A stretch of 64,000 nucleotides of DNA from contig UQTM01000005.1 of the NCBI GenBank assembly GCA_900544025.1, positions 14,576 through 78,575 on the forward strand, given 5' to 3'. Position 1 is the stretch's first letter. Every line of letters begins with the position of its first letter. This DNA comes from an uncultured Odoribacter sp. (GTDB lineage: Bacteria; Bacteroidota; Bacteroidia; Bacteroidales; Marinifilaceae). This document shows positions 35,059 through 45,263 of the stretch, in pieces. The notes below the pieces were generated by a model. That model was not told where the DNA came from. It saw only the letters and a program-made list of their open reading frames with translations, and did no database searches. Position numbers and translations under genes: made by a program.

Positions 35059-37299
35059 ATGAGAAAAATGTTTACCAAAGTTCTAATTGCTTTTTTATCG
35101 TTCCTGCTATTTACGGGTTGTAGGGATGAAGTAAAAGAGTATTATGAACGACCTGACTATCTTCGTGGGAACGCCTACGAATTTTTGCAAGAACGGGGAA
35201 ATTTTACTTATTTTCTCTCAGCCTTGGAAATGACAGGTTACAAGGATGCATTGGACGGAAGAGGCTTATATTCCGTGTTTGCACCTAACGATGAATCTTT
35301 CCAAAGGTACATGACCAAAAAAGGAAAAACTTCCTTACAGGATTTCAATTTGGATTCTTTGAAGATATTGATCAGCTACCACCTGATCGAATTTTCATTT
35401 AACCGTTCCGATTTCCTGGCATTTTCTAAAACGGCTTCGGCAGAAGAACCGGAAGAAGGTGACGGATCATGTTACAAATATGAAACGTTAGCCCAGGAAG
35501 GGATCAAAACAATGACCGATCCCAACACAGGCCGTAACGTAAAAGTTTATCAACAGAAAAAATTCCTTCCGGTACTTTCTACACGCCTGTTCCGTACGCA
35601 GGAAAGTAACAATTACGAAAGTGACTATAAAGTATTTTTTCCATCGATTAATTGGCAGGGAGATGATAATCATCTTTATGTTGCCAATGCTGCAGTCGTA
35701 GAAAGCGGAATCCCCATCGATAACGGTTATATGTATGTGGTTGACGAGGTGATCGAACCGCTTCCCACCGTATATAATGCTCTTGCCGGACAATCTTCAA
35801 ACTTTAAGATTTTCAAAGAGTTGTATGATCGTTTTGCTTATATGTATTATGATGCAAACAAAACGAAGGATTATGCAGAATTAGGAGACAGTTTGTTCCA
35901 ATTTTATCACTATTTGCCTCCCACTGCCGGAGAAGATCTTCCGGACATTGCCTGCGAATGGACCGTATCGGAAAATGAAAGCGACTACGAAGCACGTTTG
36001 AAATATGCTTTCAACTGTTTCGTACCTACGGATAATGTACTGGCTCCTTACATTCAAAATTTCTTTGGAGTTGAGCACTATCAAGATGTTCCTTTATTAA
36101 ATCTGTACTATCTTCTGAAAGCCCATGTTGCCAATCGTCAAAAGCTGATTTTACCCTCTCAGTTAGACAAAGGCCTGGAAGGCTCTCTGGGGGAAGAATG
36201 GACCGTAGAACGCAATAATCTGGTTGCAACACAATTCTGTAGCAATGGAGTATTGTATGGAATCGACAAAGTATTAGAACCGGCAGTCTTCTCCATGGTT
36301 ATGCGCCCTTTCTTTCAATATCCGCGTTTCAGCACAATGTTGAACATTGCTCATAAGCAAGGAACCTTCGGAGCGATGGTCGATCCGGAACGTGAATACA
36401 CGATTTTTGCGATTGCCAACGATGCTTTAAAAGATAAATACGGCTATAATGTAAATTATTATGCAAATGAAGATATCGATGTCCTGAACGGACGGGTTAC
36501 GATCGAGACCTTCAATAACGAAGAGGATCACACTATCCGGACGATGTCGGGAGACGAGCAGAGTGCTTTCATTCAGAATCAAGTCGTTGACGGTTATATT
36601 AAACCACAGGAAACGATGGGAAAACGTGTTTTCTATCCTACCAGGGAATCGTATCATTTTATATATACCGAAAACGGACAAATTTACGGAGAAAACCGTT
36701 CCTCGATCTCTCCGCTGGAAACATGGGAATTTACTTATCCCAATGGTGACGGTAGAGGCATTGTTTACGAGGTGGGCGATAAATTCCAATCGAACAAAGA
36801 AAACGTCGGGATGGCCCTATTCTCTAATGCCGATAAATATCAAAAATTCTATCAGGCTCTTTTAGAGGCCAATCTGATCCAGCTAAAACCGGATGGAGTA
36901 ACCAATATTGCCGATGTTACCGCAGTAGAAATGGACTGGTTGAAAGGAGAGCGTTGTATGGTCTTTGCTCCGCTGAACAACGCCTGGGATGAAACAAAAG
37001 TACCTACCGATTCTGTAGAGTTAGACCGTTTCCTGAAATTTTTCTTCGTCCCGATGGTCGAAAATAAATTACAGGATTACATTCTGCCTAATCATGGGAC
37101 AACCGGTACTTACGAAACCCGTTGTGCTTACACTCCTGCCACCAAGGCAAAAATGAGAATCACTTTCTCTAACGATAAGCAATTGAACATTGCGAATGAA
37201 GACAACCTTACTGTTCAAACAGATGGAGAAGTTCCTTTCTTTGCTACAGATGGATTGATATACGGTATCAAAGAATTACTAACCCCAGTTAAACCGTAA
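35059..37299 (+). CDS. Multi-FAS1 (fasciclin) domain lipoprotein, first gene of the operon
   Basis: 746 residues with a lipoprotein signal ending LLFTGC (Cys21), so probably outer-membrane anchored and surface exposed. Four FAS1-like units can be followed: about 37-235 (FTYFLSALEMTGYKDAL, YSVFAPNDESFQRYM), 235-415 (more divergent), 415-590 (RFSTMLNIAHKQG, YTIFAIANDALKDKYG), and 595-746 (KFYQALLEANLIQ, CMVFAPLNNAWDE, ending FFATDGLIYGIKELL). FAS1 domains mediate adhesion and protein or glycan contact. It precedes a SusC gene by 24 bp. The role in binding a host or dietary ligand is inference. Confidence 0.88.
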   Translation: MRKMFTKVLIAFLSFLLFTGCRDEVKEYYERPDYLRGNAYEFLQERGNFTYFLSALEMTGYKDALDGRGLYSVFAPNDESFQRYMTKKGKTSLQDFNLDSLKILISYHLIEFSFNRSDFLAFSKTASAEEPEEGDGSCYKYETLAQEGIKTMTDPNTGRNVKVYQQKKFLPVLSTRLFRTQESNNYESDYKVFFPSINWQGDDNHLYVANAAVVESGIPIDNGYMYVVDEVIEPLPTVYNALAGQSSNFKIFKELYDRFAYMYYDANKTKDYAELGDSLFQFYHYLPPTAGEDLPDIACEWTVSENESDYEARLKYAFNCFVPTDNVLAPYIQNFFGVEHYQDVPLLNLYYLLKAHVANRQKLILPSQLDKGLEGSLGEEWTVERNNLVATQFCSNGVLYGIDKVLEPAVFSMVMRPFFQYPRFSTMLNIAHKQGTFGAMVDPEREYTIFAIANDALKDKYGYNVNYYANEDIDVLNGRVTIETFNNEEDHTIRTMSGDEQSAFIQNQVVDGYIKPQETMGKRVFYPTRESYHFIYTENGQIYGENRSSISPLETWEFTYPNGDGRGIVYEVGDKFQSNKENVGMALFSNADKYQKFYQALLEANLIQLKPDGVTNIADVTAVEMDWLKGERCMVFAPLNNAWDETKVPTDSVELDRFLKFFFVPMVENKLQDYILPNHGTTGTYETRCAYTPATKAKMRITFSNDKQLNIANEDNLTVQTDGEVPFFATDGLIYGIKELLTPVKP

Positions 37300-37323
37300 G
37301 CATTAATTTAAAACAAGGATTCT

Positions 37324-40300
37324 ATGAAAATCATATGTTTAAGGATCATGTGCCTGTTGATACTCCTTTCCCCGTTGCAAGGGTGGGCGCAGGAACACAT
37401 TTTAAGAGGTGTCGTCACAGATGTGTCAGGTCCTCTGATCGGGGCCACCGTAGCCTTCAACAACAAGGAAAACCGTGCTCTGTTTGGTGTGGTCACGGAT
37501 GTTAATGGAGAATATTTTATTCGGATTCCGGCAGGACAGGATATTGCAAATGTGGTATTCTCATTCGTCGGTTATAAAACAAAATCGATCAAATATACCA
37601 AACAAACCAAATTGGATGTAAGACTGGAAGAAGATTCCCAGACGCTCGACGAAGCTGTTGTTGTAGGGCGTGCCATACACCGGGATATCATGGGTATGGA
37701 TACAAAAGCTTTGGGAGGTGCCCGCCAAAAAATCAATCTCGACGATTTGCAGGATATGGTGGTGACTTCCGTCGGCGATATGTTGCAGGGAAAGTTAGCG
37801 AATGTCGATTTGATCGCCGCATCCGGAGCTCCGGGTGCTAAAATGTCTATCCGTATTCGTGGTACGGCTTCTTTGAATGCCAGCAACGAACCGTTAATCG
37901 TTATCGACGACGTACCTATGGACGTCAGCATCAACTCTGATTTCGACTTCGGAACGGCAACCGAAGAGGATTTCGGTGCTTTGGTTAATATAGCCCCTTC
38001 CGACATCGAATCGATCGAAGTTTTGAAAGATGCTTCCGCCACCGCTATGTGGGGAGCCAAGGCTGCGAATGGAGTATTACAAATCACCACTAAAAGAGGT
38101 GCAAAAAGTAAGCCGACATTCCAGATTTCCGAAAAAATCTCGACCAGTATCGAACCGAAACGGATGCCCCAGCTAAACGGTAAAGAATATGTAACCCTGA
38201 TGCAGGATGCTATCTGGAACCGGGTGCGTGACAACGAATACAAAGACCTGTCTCTTTTGAATACTTTCCAGGATATTCGTTTTAATCCAAACTACCAATA
38301 TTTCCGGGAATTCAATCAGGACGTTGACTGGCTGGATTATTTGGTAAGGACTCCGATCAATAGCGAAACCAACTTCAACATGTCCGGAGGTGGTGATAAA
38401 GCGACTTATCGTTTCTCTGTGGGATACCTCACAGAAAAAGGTACAACAGTAGGAGAAGATTTCAAACGTATTACAGCCCGCTTGAATCTGGATTACCGTT
38501 TTTCGAACAAATTGATTGTACGTTCGCAATTTTCTTATGCAGAGGGAGACCGGAACAGTATGTATTCACACAGTAGTGGAAACCCCCGTTCTATCGCCCA
38601 AAGAAAAATGCCGAATTTGACCCCGTTCGTACTGGATGCCGATGGAAATTTCACGGATGAATATTTTATTCAACCGACAGGTTCAATCCAGGGTTCTTTG
38701 TTAAACCCGATCGCATTGGCAAACGACGCCCAAAGTAATACTATCAACCGGGATGCGGGAGTTAACTTCCAAATCGATTATAGCATAATTACCGGGCTTA
38801 AATTTGTCGGTACAGTGGCATTTAACCTGAAAACATCGAAATATAAAAGTTTGCTGCCAGTATCCGCAACGGGAGTAAGTATGGACGACAGTCAATATAA
38901 CCTTTCTCAGGATAGTAAAAACAGCAGCAATAGCCTTTTTATCAATGTAGGTTTCAATTATTCGAAAGCTTTTAATGAAAAACATACGATCGGAGCCTCT
39001 ACTCGTTTTCAGGCCCAGGATGTAGCTTCAGGAGCTTACTTCAATTCCTCGAACGGAAATGCCTCGGGCTTCCTGAGCGATCCGGCTAACAACGGTGCAC
39101 TACAATCGTTGCAAGCCTCTAAATCGCAATCCCGTTCAGTCGCTGTTGTAGGAAGTTTTATGTACTCGTATAAAAACCGGGTAAATTTAAATGCCGCTTT
39201 CCGTACCGACGGTAGCTCTAACACCGGACGCCAGTCCCGTTGGGGCACATTCCCCAGTTTGAGTGCAAGCTGGTATATGCAGGACGAGCCTTTCCTGCAA
39301 GGAGCTAAAAGCTGGCTTTATGAACTGAAACCCCGTATCGGTTGGGGTAAGAGCGGTTCGTCCCCATCGGGTAGCTCGACCTATGCCGGGACATTCGCCG
39401 CTTTGGACGACAGATATGTCGATTTAACCGCTATCATTCCGAACTCCATTCAGCTTAACCGCTTGAAATGGGAAACCCAAACACAGCAGAACTATGGTAT
39501 AGATGTAGGTATTAAAGAAGATAAATTCCATTTAACCCTGGACTATTATATCAAAACAACCCATGACCTGCTTCAAAAGAATATGACGATCCAAAGTACG
39601 ACAGGTTACAGCACTGTACCCTGGTTTAACAGCGGAAGCCTGCAAAACCGGGGCTGGGAAGTCTATTTGCGTATGAGCGATGTGGTCAGATACGGTGATT
39701 TCAGAGTAAACGTAGATTTCAACATTTCGCGTAACCGGAATAAAGTATTGGAATTACCGGTTACACTGGAATACGTTACACCTAACGTAACCAACGGAGC
39801 CTATACCAATAAAGTCATGGAAGGCCGTCCTTTGGGATCGTTCTTCGGTTTCCGTTACATGGGCGTATATCAGAATTACGACGAAACCATTGCCCGCGAC
39901 CGGGACGGTAACGTCATCAAAGACAGTGAAGGTAAAAACGTAACCACCCGTATCAACGGAACGTTCCGTCAGCGTCCGGGAGATGCTAAATACTACGATG
40001 TGAATTACGACGGTATTATCGACAAATACGACGTTGTTTACTTAGGAAACTCTCAGCCGCTGGTTTTGGGAGGAGGTAGTATTACTTTCTTCTACAGAGG
40101 ACTTTCTTTAAGAACGTCTGTTGCTTACCGTATCGGTCAATCCATTATCAACCGCGCTTTATTGAATGCTGAAAATATGGGTTCTGCCAACAATCAGAGT
40201 ACTTCCGTATTACGGCGCTGGAGATATGAAGGTGACGATACCAATATTCCGCGTGCATTATATGGAGAGAACTACAACTCTTTAGGTTCCGACCGTTATG

Positions 40301-40551
40301 TGGAGAAAGCTTCTTTCTTGAAATTCAAGGATATCACACTTTCTTACCGGTTTCAGAAAAGAGCTTTGCAAAAGATGGGTTTGAGAGGTCTGAATATCTA
40401 CCTCACTTCATACGACCCATTTACGATCAGCAAATATAAAGGCCAAGACCCTGAAGTGGGTACACCCTCTAACTTCTCCAGTTTCGCAGAGGATAACAGT
40501 TTATCTCCGCGTGCCCGTAGATTTGCTTTTGGTATAACTGTCGATTTTTAA
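37324..40551 (+). CDS. SusC-like TonB-dependent outer-membrane transporter (pair 1)
   Basis: 1075 residues. A signal peptide (to about residue 23, GWAQ) is followed by a carboxypeptidase-like regulatory domain (HILRGVVTDVSGPLIGATV), a TonB plug (about 110-245; VSVGDMLQGKLANVDL-type region, IRIRGTASLNASNEPLIVID, GVLQITTKRG), and a 22-strand-type barrel ending FAFGITVDF with C-terminal Phe. It imports large ligands captured by its SusD partner, powered by TonB. There is no N-terminal STN signalling domain, so it should not signal to an anti-sigma factor. Its SusD partner begins 11 bp downstream. Confidence 0.95.
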   Translation: MKIICLRIMCLLILLSPLQGWAQEHILRGVVTDVSGPLIGATVAFNNKENRALFGVVTDVNGEYFIRIPAGQDIANVVFSFVGYKTKSIKYTKQTKLDVRLEEDSQTLDEAVVVGRAIHRDIMGMDTKALGGARQKINLDDLQDMVVTSVGDMLQGKLANVDLIAASGAPGAKMSIRIRGTASLNASNEPLIVIDDVPMDVSINSDFDFGTATEEDFGALVNIAPSDIESIEVLKDASATAMWGAKAANGVLQITTKRGAKSKPTFQISEKISTSIEPKRMPQLNGKEYVTLMQDAIWNRVRDNEYKDLSLLNTFQDIRFNPNYQYFREFNQDVDWLDYLVRTPINSETNFNMSGGGDKATYRFSVGYLTEKGTTVGEDFKRITARLNLDYRFSNKLIVRSQFSYAEGDRNSMYSHSSGNPRSIAQRKMPNLTPFVLDADGNFTDEYFIQPTGSIQGSLLNPIALANDAQSNTINRDAGVNFQIDYSIITGLKFVGTVAFNLKTSKYKSLLPVSATGVSMDDSQYNLSQDSKNSSNSLFINVGFNYSKAFNEKHTIGASTRFQAQDVASGAYFNSSNGNASGFLSDPANNGALQSLQASKSQSRSVAVVGSFMYSYKNRVNLNAAFRTDGSSNTGRQSRWGTFPSLSASWYMQDEPFLQGAKSWLYELKPRIGWGKSGSSPSGSSTYAGTFAALDDRYVDLTAIIPNSIQLNRLKWETQTQQNYGIDVGIKEDKFHLTLDYYIKTTHDLLQKNMTIQSTTGYSTVPWFNSGSLQNRGWEVYLRMSDVVRYGDFRVNVDFNISRNRNKVLELPVTLEYVTPNVTNGAYTNKVMEGRPLGSFFGFRYMGVYQNYDETIARDRDGNVIKDSEGKNVTTRINGTFRQRPGDAKYYDVNYDGIIDKYDVVYLGNSQPLVLGGGSITFFYRGLSLRTSVAYRIGQSIINRALLNAENMGSANNQSTSVLRRWRYEGDDTNIPRALYGENYNSLGSDRYVEKASFLKFKDITLSYRFQKRALQKMGLRGLNIYLTSYDPFTISKYKGQDPEVGTPSNFSSFAEDNSLSPRARRFAFGITVDF

Positions 40552-40562
40552 CGAATTGAATT

Positions 40563-42107
40563 ATGAGAAAAATTAAAAATATAGTCAAAAAAAGTTGCCT
40601 GCTATATGCATTGCTGGCAATGTGTGGCTGTAACTCCTGGTTGGATATTAATCCGGTAGGTGTGCAAACCAGCGACACCTACTGGCAGACCAAAGAAGAA
40701 GTTGAGCAGGTATTGACCTCTTCCTATATGCAATTAAGAGATTGTATGCCTTATTTCTTCCGCTGGGGAGAAATCCGGGCCGACGAACTGGACTTCGGAA
40801 TGACTCAAAGTACGGATGCAAGCCAGTTGGGACAAGACGAACGTTCCATGCGTACGATGAACATTCTCCCTTCGAATGTGTTGAACAACTGGAGTGCCGT
40901 ATATAAAGCTATCGGGCGTGCCAACTCTGTGATACAGTTTGCAGAAACTGCATTGGAAACAGATATCACTTTCTCCCGTGAATTGTGTAATTCTTTTATC
41001 GCAGAAGCTGTCTTTGTTCGTTCTCTTTGTTATTTCTATCTGGTAAGAACATTCCGGGACGTTCCTTATATCACAGCAGCTTATGCCGATGACGAGCAAG
41101 AGTTTGCTGTGCCCAAAACCGACGGGGATTATATTTTGGATCAAGTCGTTCTGGACCTGGAAAAATATGTCAGAATGTGTAAACCGGGTTACGAAGTGGA
41201 ATGGCAAACCAAAGGACGTGCCACTTGCTGGGCATTCTATGCATTAATGGCCGATATTTATCTGTGGCAGGAAAACTACGGACAGGTAATCGAGAAATGT
41301 AATATATTGGAGAAAGCCGGATTCGCTCTGGAAGAAAAGTCTAAATACTGGGAAAACTTCTATCCCGGCAACTCTAAAAAAGAAAGTATTTTCGAATTAC
41401 AATTCCGGCACAATACCACGGATAACCAAAAGAACTCTCTTTTTTCCTGGTTCCACTCGGGAGTCAGTGAAGGTCGTTATCTCATTTCCGAAGACAGTAA
41501 AAAATTGTTCGAGGAAGAAGCTGTAGAAGACATCCGGGGAAAAGGATATATGTTCGATAACCGTTACATCGGTGAAAAATATTGGAAATATTTAGGAACA
41601 GCCAGCCGGTCAGGGTTGATTTATCCGGATAGTCGGTTGAGAGGAACCACAGAAAGGTCTCCGAACTGGATTTTCTACCGCTTCGCGGAAATTATTCTGA
41701 TGAAAGCAGAGGCAATGACGATGCAGGGCACTCCCTACGATCAAATATGCCGTATGCTCGATACAACCACCCGCAGAAGAGCCGGTTTCGACGATGCCAG
41801 CAAATTAAGCGTACCGGAAACCGAAGAAGAAATGCTGAAAATCATCCTGAACGAACGTCGGAAAGAATTTTTAGCCGAAGGGAAACGATGGTTTGACGTA
41901 GTAAGGATGGGACAAAAACAAGGTTATAAATACAGATCGTATTTTACTCAGGTTGCATTAAAATATGTATCGGCCAAAGACCGTCCGATGTGGAAAGTGA
42001 AACTGGAAAACAGCCCATACGGATTCTATTTGCCCATTTTGAAAAGTGAGATTGAAGCAAGCCACGGGGTTTTAGTGCAAAACCCATTCTATGAAGATGT
42101 CGAATAA
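40563..42107 (+). CDS. SusD-like surface binding lipoprotein (pair 1)
   Basis: 514 residues of the RagB/SusD family. The signal peptide ends AMCGC, with Cys23 as likely lipidation site, followed directly by NSWLDINPVG, the usual SusD start. Further landmarks are WQTKEEVEQVLTSSYMQLRD, the TPR-like helices including SFIAEAVFVRSLCYFYLV, PYITAAYADDEQ, and the C-terminal NERRKEFLAEGKRWFDVVR and LPILKSEIEA. It forms the lid on the SusC barrel just upstream. The ligand is not predictable from sequence. Confidence 0.95.
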   Translation: MRKIKNIVKKSCLLYALLAMCGCNSWLDINPVGVQTSDTYWQTKEEVEQVLTSSYMQLRDCMPYFFRWGEIRADELDFGMTQSTDASQLGQDERSMRTMNILPSNVLNNWSAVYKAIGRANSVIQFAETALETDITFSRELCNSFIAEAVFVRSLCYFYLVRTFRDVPYITAAYADDEQEFAVPKTDGDYILDQVVLDLEKYVRMCKPGYEVEWQTKGRATCWAFYALMADIYLWQENYGQVIEKCNILEKAGFALEEKSKYWENFYPGNSKKESIFELQFRHNTTDNQKNSLFSWFHSGVSEGRYLISEDSKKLFEEEAVEDIRGKGYMFDNRYIGEKYWKYLGTASRSGLIYPDSRLRGTTERSPNWIFYRFAEIILMKAEAMTMQGTPYDQICRMLDTTTRRRAGFDDASKLSVPETEEEMLKIILNERRKEFLAEGKRWFDVVRMGQKQGYKYRSYFTQVALKYVSAKDRPMWKVKLENSPYGFYLPILKSEIEASHGVLVQNPFYEDVE

Positions 42108-42122
42108 TAAAAAAATCAGAAT

Positions 42123-43682
42123 ATGCAAAAAAATTTAATCATATCCGGATTATGTCTTTTGTGTTTGCTCTTTGCCAATTGCACAGACCCATTCGCAAAA
42201 GAAGAATTCGTCGCCTATGAAGAACGTCCCATCGGCCTTTATCTGGAAACTGTTCCGGAATACTCCGATTGGGTAAAACTGCTGAAAAAAGCAGATTTGT
42301 TCAATGCGGTGAATATTAGCATAAAATATACTTGTTTTGTAGCCAACAATCAGGCAGTGGCCAGATACCTTCAATATAAAAATCCGAACTGGAAAAGTGT
42401 GGACGATCTGACAGAAGACGAGGCGGCGAACTTAGTGAAATATCATATTATTCCGGGAGCCGATTATGCCTTCAGTTCTTTAATGGGAAAAATCGGGACA
42501 AAAACCATTTCAGGCGACTATCTGACTGCCACCATGAATGAAGACGGTTCACAACGTTTTGTGAATGAAGTGGAAATCATTTCAAAAGACCGTAAACTGA
42601 CTAACGGATATATTCACGAGCTGGCAGAAGTGCTCGATCCGATTATTTACACGGTAATGGAAATACTGGAACAGCATCCGGAATACTCCATCATGACACA
42701 AGCTGTGAAAGAGTGCGGATTGGATGCTTATTTACACCAAAAAGAAATCACCGTAAACAATACAAAACTCCGCGATTATAAAACAGTCATTGTACCCAGT
42801 GATTCTGTTTTCAATGCAGCCGGAGTTTATACGATCGGTGATTTAAAGAACATGTTTGCAGGTGAGCCGACCGACGTAAAATCCGATTTTTACAGATATG
42901 TAGGTTATCACATTTTCAACCAGGCACTCGACTTTGCCGATCTCACCGATTTCGCTCTGGGAGCTAATGGTCTGAACATCGAAACCTATATCGAACGGGA
43001 ATTTATCACCGTTGAACAAAACGGAGACGATATTTTCATCAATCCGGGAGAAGACACAACACGGTTTGTACCTTCGAAATACGATATTGCCGGTAATAAC
43101 GGATATATCCATGAGGTAACCACCCTTATGCCGGTCTCCGATCCGGCGCGTTATCCGTTTGTATGGGAACCCACCGAATGGGATGAATGCCGGGCATTGG
43201 ATATTTACCGGACTCCTAAAGTAAAAGGAGTTGATCAAAGAGAGATCGTGTACTTTAAGAAAGACGAAGTCACCCACTTCCGCTGGAAAACGATTCCCGA
43301 CCGGGAAGAGGCTGTCGGTTATATGAGTGACGATATCGACTGGGACCGTTTCTTGTATGACGATTGTATTTACGCCAAATTAAATGAAGTAGGCTGGGTT
43401 GAATTCGATACTCCGACAATCATGCGTGGAAAATACAATATTCAGATTGTAAAATGGGCTTGGTTTGCTAACCCAGGAAACTGGCAAATGTATATCGACG
43501 AAGTGAAATTCGGACCGATATTGGAAATGGGCAACACGAACCAGGGCACTTTGAACATGGGAACTTTCCGGTTTGAAGATTCGGGTCCACATGTATTCCG
43601 ATTCAGCGTTGTAGGAGTAAACAGCTCTACAAAAACGGCGGAATTTTTCATCGACAGATTTATATTCACCCCAGAAAATTGA
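42123..43682 (+). CDS. FAS1-domain lipoprotein with C-terminal beta-sandwich domain (first)
   Basis: 519 residues with a lipoprotein signal ending LLFANC (Cys20). Two FAS1-like units are seen, about 35-180 (YSDWVKLLKKADLFNAVN, YTCFVANNQAVARYL, NGYIHELAEVLDPI) and 180-345 (EYSIMTQAVKECGLDAYL, NGYIHEVTTLMPV). The last 170 residues are a separate beta-rich domain (RGKYNIQIVKWAWFANPGN, QMYIDEVKFG, FRFEDSGPHVFRFSVVG, FFIDRFIFTPEN) resembling a galactose-binding-like sandwich and so a possible glycan-binding module. It lies 15 bp after SusD and is probably part of the surface complex. Confidence 0.85.
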   Translation: MQKNLIISGLCLLCLLFANCTDPFAKEEFVAYEERPIGLYLETVPEYSDWVKLLKKADLFNAVNISIKYTCFVANNQAVARYLQYKNPNWKSVDDLTEDEAANLVKYHIIPGADYAFSSLMGKIGTKTISGDYLTATMNEDGSQRFVNEVEIISKDRKLTNGYIHELAEVLDPIIYTVMEILEQHPEYSIMTQAVKECGLDAYLHQKEITVNNTKLRDYKTVIVPSDSVFNAAGVYTIGDLKNMFAGEPTDVKSDFYRYVGYHIFNQALDFADLTDFALGANGLNIETYIEREFITVEQNGDDIFINPGEDTTRFVPSKYDIAGNNGYIHEVTTLMPVSDPARYPFVWEPTEWDECRALDIYRTPKVKGVDQREIVYFKKDEVTHFRWKTIPDREEAVGYMSDDIDWDRFLYDDCIYAKLNEVGWVEFDTPTIMRGKYNIQIVKWAWFANPGNWQMYIDEVKFGPILEMGNTNQGTLNMGTFRFEDSGPHVFRFSVVGVNSSTKTAEFFIDRFIFTPEN

Positions 43683-43690
43683 CAGGCAAC

Positions 43691-45253
43691 ATGAAAAATA
43701 TATGGAAAATACTGCTTCTCCTGTTAGTCGTAAGTGCAGGTTGTAAAGACCATTGGGATGACTTTTACGGAGAAGAGGAGGACGAGAGAAATGCAGGGGC
43801 TAAAATAACCATTTTTGAAGCTCTGCAGGAAGAGCCCGAACGATATTCCAAATTTATAAAATTATTGGAAGATACCGGGCTGGCAAGGGAAGTGAACAGC
43901 GAACGGGTTGTAACCGTATGGGTTCCCAGTAACAATTATATCACCGAGGATATTATGAGTTTGGATTCAATCGACAAACGCCGTTTTGTTTTGAATCATA
44001 TAAATCAGCTCGCTCTTTACAAAACAAAACTCGCCACTAAAAGCGAGGTAGAAACCCTGGCAGGAAAATACATCAATATCCAGGGATACGGTAATAACTT
44101 TACCGTGGAAAAAGTAAAAGTCGCAAAATTGGACAAAGCTTGTATCAATGGGGTATTTCATGAAATTTCAGGAGTGCTGAAGCCTTTGAAAAACATTATG
44201 GAATATCTATTGGAAGCCGGACCGGAATATTCCATTTACCGGGATTCCTTGCTGGCATACAATGACACCACTTTCCGGCCCGACCTGAGTTTCGCATTGG
44301 GAGTGGACGAAGTGGGACAAACCATTTACGACTCGGTGTTCGACATCACGAACAAGTTGTTAAAATCGATCGATTTTGCCGATGAAAGAGAATCGGCCAC
44401 CCTATTGCTTGCCAGCAATACCGTAATCGACGACATGCTAAAAGACATGGAAGTTTATTTGAGCGATCTGGGTAAAGAAATGACTTATGCCGATACGCTG
44501 ACTTGTTTCAATTTCCTCATGGGAGCATCGTTCGTGGGATATGAAATCCAGAACTTCTACGGTATCAAAAAATTGTACACCGGAGGCGGAAAAGAAATTC
44601 GCCCTGAGAAACAATTAATCTCCAGTAACTATGAGCAATGTAGTAACGGATTGGTGTATAAATTTGAAAAAATGTATATCCCTCGCGGTCCGTTTATGAA
44701 GAAAGTGGACTATACCATGGTGGATCTATTCCTATTGCCGGAGGACGAATGGAGCAACTATTACCAGCTATCGAACGGAGGTACATTAAATAACCAGGAA
44801 TCGAACGCCGGTGATGATTCTGAAATGACAAAGAACATTTTTGCAGATAATAACAATCTAAGCCGCAAATTTCTGCAGGTAAAAGCAGAGAAAGGAGAAT
44901 GGGTTGAACTGTCCTTACTGCAGAAAAACATCAAGGCACAGATGGAACCTGCCAAGCTGATTCCGGGGAAATATAAACTTTCCGGCTGGGGATACGGTTG
45001 GAGATCCGCTAACGTAAAAGTTTACCTTAACGGAACTCCGTTAAAGTGGCACAAGGATGGCTCTACCACCTTTCCTATGGGAAGCAATAGTGAGTTTGAA
45101 TACAGCGCAATCCGTTTGATGTGTGATACGATCGTAGTCACCACCTCGCCGGGGCCTGATGTTGTGAGAATTGAGTCCGTCGGATCGGGAAGTAAAAGCA
45201 ATTGCATCCGTATCAAAGAATTATTATTCGAACCGGTAGGCGACAATTATTAA
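43691..45253 (+). CDS. FAS1-domain lipoprotein with C-terminal beta-sandwich domain (second)
   Basis: 520 residues from ATG 43691, which gives a clean signal (MKNIWKILLLLLVVSAGC, Cys18); a TTG at 43679 would overlap the previous gene and is not needed. The architecture matches the preceding gene: FAS1-like units at about 35-165 (RYSKFIKLLEDTGLAREVN, TVWVPSNNYI, NGVFHEISGVLKPL) and 165-335 (EYSIYRDSLLAY, then SNGLVYKFEKMYIP), then a beta domain at about 375-520 (WVELSLLQKNIKAQM, LIPGKYKLSGWGYGW, VKVYLNGTPLKW, IRIKELLFEP). It probably arose by duplication of its neighbour and has diverged strongly. Surface location is inferred. Confidence 0.85.
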   Translation: MKNIWKILLLLLVVSAGCKDHWDDFYGEEEDERNAGAKITIFEALQEEPERYSKFIKLLEDTGLAREVNSERVVTVWVPSNNYITEDIMSLDSIDKRRFVLNHINQLALYKTKLATKSEVETLAGKYINIQGYGNNFTVEKVKVAKLDKACINGVFHEISGVLKPLKNIMEYLLEAGPEYSIYRDSLLAYNDTTFRPDLSFALGVDEVGQTIYDSVFDITNKLLKSIDFADERESATLLLASNTVIDDMLKDMEVYLSDLGKEMTYADTLTCFNFLMGASFVGYEIQNFYGIKKLYTGGGKEIRPEKQLISSNYEQCSNGLVYKFEKMYIPRGPFMKKVDYTMVDLFLLPEDEWSNYYQLSNGGTLNNQESNAGDDSEMTKNIFADNNNLSRKFLQVKAEKGEWVELSLLQKNIKAQMEPAKLIPGKYKLSGWGYGWRSANVKVYLNGTPLKWHKDGSTTFPMGSNSEFEYSAIRLMCDTIVVTTSPGPDVVRIESVGSGSKSNCIRIKELLFEPVGDNY

Positions 45254-45263
45254 TCGGCAAACA

